Assembly (NCBI GenBank): GCA_963825615.1
Contig: CAWGTV010000003.1
Coordinates: 372,001-436,000 of the forward strand
Reading direction: 5' to 3'
Origin: JAHEDT01 sp963825615
Lineage (GTDB): Bacteria; Desulfobacterota; Desulfuromonadia; Desulfuromonadales; BM103
DNA length: 64,000 nucleotides
Below the pieces are notes generated by a model that saw only the letters and a list, made by a program, of their open reading frames with translations, was not told the origin of the DNA and did no database searches. The translations under genes and the position numbers were made by a program. Positions 55,431 to 64,000 of this stretch are shown one piece after another (position 1 is the first letter of the stretch; each line of letters begins with the position of its first letter).

Positions 55431-57706
55431 CGGTGCTCCTCGGATTCTTGTCAACAGCCCGCTCTTTGCTGACCGGCTCCGGGTAGTCGACCCGATAGTG
55501 GAAAATACCGCCCAGCACAAGGTTGAAACTTTTGGCAATATTATGAATATCCTTGAGGGTCAGTTCACACTCATCGAGCTGCCCGTCGATAAAGATATTA
55601 TTGATGATCTTCTGCACCATCCCCTGGATGCGCGCCGGAGTGGGGTCGGTCAAGGTCCGGCTGGCAGCCTCGATGGCATCAGCCAGCATGATCAGGGCCG
55701 CTTCACGGGTCTGCGGTTTGGGGCCGGGATAGCGATAATCACGCTCGTTGATCTGTTCGACTTCGGGGTCTGCCTTGCTCTTCGCCCGATCGAAGAAAAA
55801 CTTCATCAGGCTGGTGCCGTGATGCTGGCGGATAATATCCGACAGGGCCTGGCCAAGCCGGCTCTCGCGCGCCATTTCCGTGCCATCCTTGACATGCGCC
55901 ATGAGGATCAGGGAACTCATCGAGGGAGCCAGCTTGTCGTGACGATTTTCCTGACCACCAATGTTTTCAATAAAATACAGCGGTTTGCTGATCTTGCCGA
56001 TATCGTGGTAGTAGGCCGCCACCCTGACCATCAGCGGATTAACGCCGATATTCTCTGCAGCCGCTTCAGCCAGGTTGCCGACAATCACGGAATGGTGATA
56101 GGTCCCGGGAGCCTGCACCATCAGGTCGCGCAAGACCGGGTTGTTCATGTTGGCCAGTTCAAGCAGCTTGATATTGGTCGTATAGCGGAAAATCGACTCC
56201 ACCAGCGGCACGATCCCGGTAACCATAACCGCCGCCACCAAGCCGCCGGCAAAACCGAAACCCAGTTTGTAGATCAGCTGAAGATCAAAAGGCCTGGTGG
56301 TCATGAGGTGCAGCGCGAAGATCAGCATGAAGTTGAACAGCCCGAGCTGCATCCCGGCCCGGAACAGCGAGGAGCGCTCGGTTACGTGGCGAACCCAGTG
56401 TGCGCCAGCCAGACTGGTCATGAACACAAAAACCATGATGGCGAAGCTGTTGCCGAAGAGCGTGCCGGTGACGATGGCCGCAAGGATGGCAAAAACCAGT
56501 GAGATCTCGGAATTCAGGACGATGCGGACCAGCATGGTGCCGACAGCAAAGGGGAACAGGTAGTAATAGGTGTTCTGTTCGACATACGGAAAGGCACTGC
56601 TCAGGGCCGCTGAGATAAAGATGCAGATCTTCAGGGCCAGGACATGGGCCACGAAGATCGACGCAAGGAACAACAGGTCGCGGTTCTCCGGACGGTATTT
56701 GCGGATATTGCGGCGGGCGAAGTTATGGGCAAGATAGAACAGCAGGAAACAGCTGAGCAGCATCCCCGAGGCGTTACGCCACAGCGTTACGATGCTGCTG
56801 TCTTCATGCAGGGCATCAAGGCGCTTGATCTGGTCAGGAGTAATGCGATCCCCTTCCCTGACGATCATCTCCCCTTTCTTGACCTGAACCAGGACCGGCT
56901 TGACTTCCTCGCGGACAGTCTGCCTGCGTGCCTCGGTTTCGTTCTGGTTGAAGGAGATGTTCGGCCGCAGCAAGGGAACGACCAAGTCCTGCAGGGCCTT
57001 TTTCTCGCGGTTCGGCAGATCCGTAGCATCGATGACCTTGGCCAGCCGGTCCTGAAGCTGGCCGAGGCCGATGACCTCATCGCCGTCATTGACTGCGACT
57101 TCCGCATGGGTATCAAGACCACGGAGGATCACCCCCTTCGGGCGATCCGCTTCGAACAGCTTGAGGTTGCCGGCAATCTTGTTCCGGTAGAGATGCGCCA
57201 TGAGCTTGAGATGCGCGCCTTGATGTCGTCCCGGGCCGCGACTTCTTTCAATGCATTGAATCCCTTGGCGTCGATCTTGATGCCAAAACCCGCTTCCAAT
57301 CCAGCAATCTGCTGTGCTTCCGGCTCATCGGTGGGCGTTTTTCACGCAAGGTCGCAAGAATCTGCTCCACCTGCTCGGCAATGAACGCGCCGGTTGCCGG
57401 ATCATAATCATACAGGTTGGCAACCGCTTTTTCGGCCTCATTGCGCTTCTGCACCGACAGATCCTCGTCTGGGATCAGCAGGTCGCGGGGCGCCTTGATA
57501 TCCCTGGGCGAGATATCGCCAGGCTCAAACTCGGTCGGGGTCAAGGCGCCTTTCGGCACGATGATAAAGGTCAGTGAGGCGACCAGGAACAGGAGCAGCA
57601 GCAGTCTCTGTAACTTTTCATCAGCAGCTTGTGGCTCCGGCCGAGCCGGCCGCGACAGCGATTTCAGAGGTGCCCCGGGTTCCGGTTTGCGTTCAGTTTT
57701 AGGCAT
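55330..57706 (-). CDS. pgpH: 7TM-HD family membrane protein (PgpH-like cyclic-di-AMP phosphodiesterase), frameshifted
   Basis: About 790 residues after repair. An N-terminal membrane anchor (LLLLLFLVASLTFIIVP) precedes the extracytoplasmic 7TMR-HDED domain (EFEPGDISPRDIKAPRDLLI; GEMIVREGDRITPDQIKRLD), seven membrane helices, then an HD domain with VAAYYHDIGKISKPLYFIEN and IIRQHHGTSLMKFFF. Shifts near 57335 and 57210 split the N-terminal third; the middle piece reads PTDEPEAQQIAGLEAGFGIK. Related proteins degrade c-di-AMP, but that substrate is not assured here. The charged tail after DYPEPV overlaps ybeY. Confidence 0.87.
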
Positions 57707-57735
57707 GCATCTATCCTGTCGCCCAGGCTACTGGA

Positions 57736-58773
<1,038 letters not shown>

Positions 58774-58808
58774 CGCATTTCGGTGCTCCTGCAGCCGGCA
58801 AAAAGGGG

Positions 58809-58836
58809 TTCAAATTTCACCGTGATGTGCTATAAA
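58809..58836 (+). promoter_or_regulatory. Predicted sigma-70 promoter for eno
   Basis: Plus-strand TTCAAA (58809-58814), 16-base spacer, TATAAA (58831-58836) in the 117-base gap between divergent phoH and eno. The leader would be about 50 bases. Moderately good match. Confidence 0.5.
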
Positions 58837-58890
58837 TGAGCCGCGCATCCGGCGCACCAGAAACCAATGAACTTGAAGGGGGCTGAAGCC

Positions 58891-60177
<1,287 letters not shown>

Positions 60178-60203
60178 CATTTGTTATTGCAGTTTCCAAC
60201 GAA

Positions 60204-60237
60204 AACGGGAGTGCTCATGAGCACTCCCGTTTTTTTT
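60204..60237 (+). terminator. Rho-independent terminator of eno
   Basis: A 13-bp perfect stem (AACGGGAGTGCTC with GAGCACTCCCGTT, loop AT) followed by a run of eight T from 60230, 27 bases past the eno stop. The four A before the stem give a short T run on the minus strand, so it may also act on the convergent lipoprotein gene that ends at 60311. Confidence 0.93.
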
Positions 60238-60310
60238 CTAAAAATAGGCCCTAAAAAGATAATGACCGTATACACAAAGGGCAATGAGATAGACAAGCAG
60301 AGCTTGGTTT

Positions 60311-61273
60311 CTACTCCTGCCGAGATATCTTGTGTTTGTCCAAATTGAGGGTAAACTCCTGGCCGCCAGTGCTACCGTCGGGGTCGGTGACGACGATCTT
60401 GACCTGGTATTCACCTGGGCTGACGTCAGCGAGTGGCCAGATAATCATGCCGGTCTGAGCGTCGATAGTCATCCCGTCCGGCGCACCATCGAGGCTGAAA
60501 ACCAAATCGCTGCTGTCAACATCAGTCGCTTCCACCTGGTAGTTATACTCCAACGCTTGGAAGGATTTTGGTGGTTGCGAGGTGATGACGGGAGCGGCAT
60601 TCAGCATGTCGAGCTTGCGGGACGTATAAGTGGGCCCCTTACCGTAGCCATCTTCAGGGGTAATTCTGACCTGGAGAGTGTCTCCCGTCTGGTATGCATC
60701 AGAGGGCAGGCGGTTCTCAGCATATGCCTCGTTGACCTGGTCGTTGATCAACCACTGGTAGTTCAGCGACACATAATCCTTATCAGCATCTTCGACTTCC
60801 GGGGTAATCTCGACAAAGTAATTGCCACCCTCTGCGACAAACTTCAGTGACGTATCGAGGACACGCGGCAATGAGTTGCCAATGGTCACCGAGGCGCTCC
60901 CACCACTTGCAGTATCCCCCACTGTAACAGTAACCACGTCATCACGCACGGCCCCTTCCAAGCAATAGCGACTGCTCATGCTCTGCTGAACGTTGTGCCC
61001 ATTGACGGCCCAAACAAAAACTTTATCGCGCAGCCCCATGACATTGGCTTCCAGACAATCGACGGCTACCGGATGTTCCGGCCGGATCGTCACCTCGACG
61101 CCGCCGGAATTCACCGCCGTCTGGTCACTGGCGCCTCGGTTCTCTTCGTGACCCGCAGATAGCGTTTCACCCGGTGAAGGATTATTGCGGCTTGCAGTCT
61201 TCGGTTGCTCATCACTACCGCACCCTGCGATCAATAAAACCATCAACATACAAAGAACAAGGATTCGTTTCAT
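60311..61273 (-). CDS. Lipoprotein with putative Ig/cadherin-like (He_PIG) C-terminal domain
   Basis: 320 residues. The signal peptide ends in a lipobox (MVLLIAGCGSDEQ), giving a lipid-anchored Cys 18. A flexible Ser/Pro/Asn-rich stretch (about 20-55) leads to a beta-rich region with two cysteines, and the C-terminal about 90 residues (APDGMTIDAQTGMIIWPLAD, YQVKIVVTDPDGS) fit the putative Ig domain often seen in secreted proteins. GGGAGG lies eight bases before the ATG. Beside pilY1 it might belong to pilus or surface adhesion; that is inference. The last base is 134 bases from eno, convergent. Confidence 0.72.
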   Translation of the reverse strand: MKRILVLCMLMVLLIAGCGSDEQPKTASRNNPSPGETLSAGHEENRGASDQTAVNSGGVEVTIRPEHPVAVDCLEANVMGLRDKVFVWAVNGHNVQQSMSSRYCLEGAVRDDVVTVTVGDTASGGSASVTIGNSLPRVLDTSLKFVAEGGNYFVEITPEVEDADKDYVSLNYQWLINDQVNEAYAENRLPSDAYQTGDTLQVRITPEDGYGKGPTYTSRKLDMLNAAPVITSQPPKSFQALEYNYQVEATDVDSSDLVFSLDGAPDGMTIDAQTGMIIWPLADVSPGEYQVKIVVTDPDGSTGGQEFTLNLDKHKISRQE

Positions 61274-61310
61274 CGGTACACCCTCCCCGTGACAATAGTT
61301 TCCAGATTTA

Positions 61311-61339
61311 ATATTAAAAGGTTTTGGGGGCTATTGAAA
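61311..61339 (-). promoter_or_regulatory. Predicted promoter for the lipoprotein gene
   Basis: Minus-strand TTTCAA (61339-61334), 17-base spacer, TAATAT (61316-61311), immediately after the terminator of the pilY1-like gene. It implies that the lipoprotein is transcribed separately from pilY1. Confidence 0.45.
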
Positions 61340-61343
61340 TAAT

Positions 61344-61370
61344 AAAGGCCCGCCAGTCAGGCGGGCCTTT
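61344..61370 (-). terminator. Terminator of the pilY1-like gene
   Basis: An 11-bp perfect stem (AAAGGCCCGCC with GGCGGGCCTTT, loop of five) begins 16 bases past the stop at 61386. On the minus strand the stem ends in TTT and is followed by ATTATTTC, a moderate T tract. Confidence 0.82.
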
Positions 61371-61385
61371 GTGATGACAGAGCGT

Positions 61386-64000
61386 TTACCACTGGATCCA
61401 ATAAAGCGGGAAGGTCATAGTCGGGTTCGAGCCACCGATCCCTTCGACCTTGTCCGAGCTGCTGATCAACAGACTGACGTTGCCGGCGGCATCGACCACC
61501 TGCACAATACCGGAAGGAATCCCTTCACCGAGTTGGTAAACGCGATCGCTTCGACGGAGGACCTCACCTTCCGCGCCTGCTGCCCGGTCGTTAAGCGTGG
61601 TACTCTCGGTGTCATTGTTAGTGTCGTAGTTATAAACCGCTTCTCCAGTACCCAGATCCACACGGTAGAGACGCGAATAGCCCAGGTTGCCGGCCTCGCA
61701 GTTGCTGCGCGAACCGGTCTTGATCTGGTAGGTGGAGAAGAACACCTCGCCTTGGAAGATTACCGGAGCCGCCAAGGCTTTTTCTCCGTAATCACCGGTC
61801 ACGAGGATGCGGTCTTTGCCATCCAGCTTGATAAACCAGCCGTAGTAGAAGTCTCCGCTGTCATCAGGAGCACCAGTAGACGAATCAACCCTGTTTATAG
61901 GAGTGGAGTGAAGCTTGCCAAGCAATACGGAGATCTCAGCAGTGCTGGCAGTTGAACTCTGCAGGACATTTTCGGTAACATCCACGAGGTCGGACTCGTT
62001 GACCGCATCGGCAGTCGTGTGATTTTCAAATCCGGAGATGGAGGCATAGTCATACTTGTTGTAATAATCCTTGATGCAATAAAGGCGGTCAACGACTGGC
62101 AGGTTGAGAGGATGTTCACGGTCTCCAGAGTTGAAACAGACCCACGTCTGGCCATTCTGCACAGCCACCGACGGCTGATAGAAAAACTTGCGGCCGACAT
62201 TGGCGTCTGCAGCACTGTTGGCCGAGAACATGATTTCAGCAGTCCAGTTCGCCGGGTTGCGGTCGGTGGTGTCAAAGCGCCAGAGGTTGCCACCGGTATC
62301 CGTCGCATAGACTCTGTCGATATAACCGCCGTTGTTGTTCAGATCAAGTGTCGTAAGATCCGATGCAAACGAATAAGGGTGGGCCGAGTAACCGCTCGGC
62401 AGGTTATTTTTGGAGCTCCATATCACTGTGCCGATCGAGGCATTTGCCGCCTGGGTCTGCGGCACGTAAATAACCTTGGAGGTCCCAGTATTAGGGTCGG
62501 TGACGGTTTGCTGGCTCAGCTGGGCCACCAGGATCGCCGCGACCGCTCGACCGCGCATGTTATGGCCATCAGCATCCGTACCGGAAGACGTCATCAGCAG
62601 TGTATTTCCGCTTCCATCCAGACCATCGACAGAACCACCCGACGAGGCAACGTTAATATTGGTGGTATCATCGGTCCCATTGGGGAAGGTCTGGGTGACT
62701 CCATGACGAAGGTCTTCATTATTGTCGTAACCGGCACTGACAAATGCAACGAAGCGGATGTCCGTACTGCCGGCAACCTTCACCCGCTTGATGGTCGCCA
62801 GCGACCAGGTTTCTGCCAACTCGTCATAGTCACTGGTGTCTAGCTTCCACATCAGAGACGGGTTATTGACATCCGTAATATTCAGCGCATAAAACGACCC
62901 ACGCGAATCGGCGGTCAGATTGTTCATCCCGCCCCCGCGGCGCTGACCGACAACCAGCACCACCAAGTCTTCCGGATCAGCAACGGTGCCAACATCCACG
63001 TTGCCGTCATCGTCCTTGTCGTAGAAGAGAATTGACGGCGGGCTGTCAAGGTAACTGGTGTGTTTGATTTCCGGCAGATACTTGAGGTTGTCGAGGACAT
63101 TGTCAGGGACAAACCCCCACAGCTCCTTGCCGTCACAATCGCGGAAGGCATGCAGCATGCCGTCGTTGGCACCGACAAAAATGATCGAGCTGTTGTAGTT
63201 GCCATCGGCGTCGGGGTTTTCCGAGCAGGTAAATTCATTGTTGGCGCCGTACTGGGTGTAGTTGAAGACCACCGGCCGTGAATGGAGGACATCGCCCATG
63301 ACCCATTTACGCACGTCGTAGATCGACTCACCAGCCTGTACGTTCAGAGAATCGAAGCCGAGCGTGTAGCGGATTAGGTTGCGTCTGCGCCGTTCATTTA
63401 GGTTCTCGGCCGGCGTCAACAAGAACGAGTCTAGCCCGTCGGGGCTGGCCGCGGTCAGCCACCAGCTGCGGCTAGTATCGGGCAAGCCCGAGGAGGGCTG
63501 CAGAGATGTCGGCGTTGGTCGGCAGCATCGCTTCCTTGGTCCAACCGCCGCTTCCATCCGGCAGAAACGTGAAAACATTCCTGGCCAAACCTGTTGTCGA
63601 AGCACCGGTTTTAATGGCGGTGGACCAGGCTTGTGTCCGCTTGAGCAGGACACCGCCGATACCGCCGCTATCGACTTCGCCGCCATCACCTTTGACTTCG
63701 TTGGGATCGGTATTACTCGGGTCGATATCGCCATTAGACGACGGCACAATCCCGTTGATAAGACTCCAGAAGGAGATCGAATCGGGATCGAAGCTGCCGT
63801 CGGGATAGTTGGCCTCGGCGCCGTTGATCTGGCCGGAGCCGGCAACCGGCGGCTCGGCTAGGCGACGGTCAGCGGTCAGGCCGTACTTTTTGACGTTGCC
63901 ATACCAGGGGCCGTCCGCCTGGGGTTTGAACAGGCCGAGATAGACCCGGTTGCTGCTGATGGTCCGGTTGGTGGTGCTGGCCGGGACCACCGGCGCAACG
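61386..64000 (-). CDS. pilY1: PilY1-like type IV pilus adhesin, C-terminal part (cut by window edge, one frameshift)
   Basis: About 870 residues are visible; the N-terminus lies beyond the right edge. Frame 1 (64000 to about 63490) has NRVYLGLFKPQADGPWYGNV and KRTQAWSTAIKTGAS; one shift near 63485 joins it to the beta-propeller region with GDVLHSRPVVFNYTQYGAN, SIIFVGANDGMLHAFRDCDG and ELWGFVPDNVLDNLKYLPEI, the PilY1/PilC C-terminal propeller. DKDDDGNVDVG near 63,000 is an EF-hand-like calcium loop, as used to control pilus extension. The end reads MTFPLYWIQW. PilY1 primes and tips type IV pili. Confidence 0.88.

Noticed and set aside
55279..56502. 407-codon plus-strand open frame opposite pgpH
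   Set aside because: Antisense shadow; sequence is Asp/His/Gln-rich without motifs.
58807..58815. GGTTCAAAT resembling a tRNA T-arm
   Set aside because: No cloverleaf can be drawn around it; it overlaps the predicted eno -35 box.

Overview
The window looks like one end of a large envelope-biogenesis region from a Gram-negative deltaproteobacterium of the Desulfuromonadales/Geobacter kind. This is inferred from gene order (phoH-pgpH-ybeY-dgkA-corC-lnt, prfB-lysS-lolC-lolD, bamA-skp-lpxD-fabZ-lpxA-lpxB-msbA-waaA-lpxK-waaF-waaC), from the PilY1-type pilus protein and from the protein sequences; no database was searched. Almost everything is on the minus strand, so transcription runs from high to low coordinates; only enolase is on the plus strand.

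Layout from right to left. 61.4-64 kb: the C-terminal part of a PilY1-like pilus adhesin, running off the window, then a lipoprotein with an Ig-like domain. 58.9-60.2 kb: eno, divergent from phoH. 51.8-58.8 kb: phoH, pgpH (7TM-HD), ybeY, a DgkA-PAP2 fusion, a CorC-type CBS protein and lnt. 46.7-51.6 kb: prfB with its programmed +1 frameshift, lysS, and the LolC and LolD lipoprotein exporter. 36.4-46.6 kb: outer-membrane assembly and lipid A-Kdo synthesis (bamA, skp, lpxD, fabZ, lpxA, lpxB, msbA, a DUF374 acyltransferase, waaA, lpxK). 22-35.3 kb: LPS inner-core synthesis and decoration (Trm112-like protein, waaF, waaC, waaG, waaP, gmhA, a PbgA/YejM-like sulfatase-fold protein, a tandem two-kinase protein, a carbamoyltransferase, an unknown conserved protein, hldE, gmhB). 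16.3-21.8 kb: dTDP-rhamnose genes (rfbB, rfbD, rfbA, rfbC) and the Wzm/Wzt O-antigen ABC exporter. 0-16.3 kb: O-antigen/polysaccharide genes: three methyltransferase modules (one fused through a repetitive coiled coil to a glycosyltransferase), several GT4/GT2 glycosyltransferases, an epimerase, two large AT-rich membrane proteins, a flavoprotein and a flippase-like protein.

Together these genes build lipid A-Kdo, add and decorate a heptose core, make activated rhamnose, and make and export an O-polysaccharide by the ABC-transporter route, with BamA and LolCD supplying outer-membrane protein and lipoprotein assembly. Three core kinase domains beside a carbamoyltransferase recall the Pseudomonas waa/wap core cluster. 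The most interesting candidate is a methyltransferase-coiled coil-glycosyltransferase fusion next to a Wzt with a C-terminal sugar-binding-type domain: its layout resembles the WbdD-type O-antigen chain terminator and molecular ruler, and its coiled coil is encoded by near-identical 117-bp tandem repeats.

Caution: about 18 genes, including essential ones such as bamA, lpxA and msbA, are broken by single-base frameshifts. In those traced base by base, one added or removed base restores the protein, and several lie in short homopolymers. I read these as sequencing errors in an uncorrected long-read or low-coverage assembly and give each such gene as one feature spanning its true extent. No rRNA, tRNA, CRISPR array, insertion sequence or phage gene was seen.
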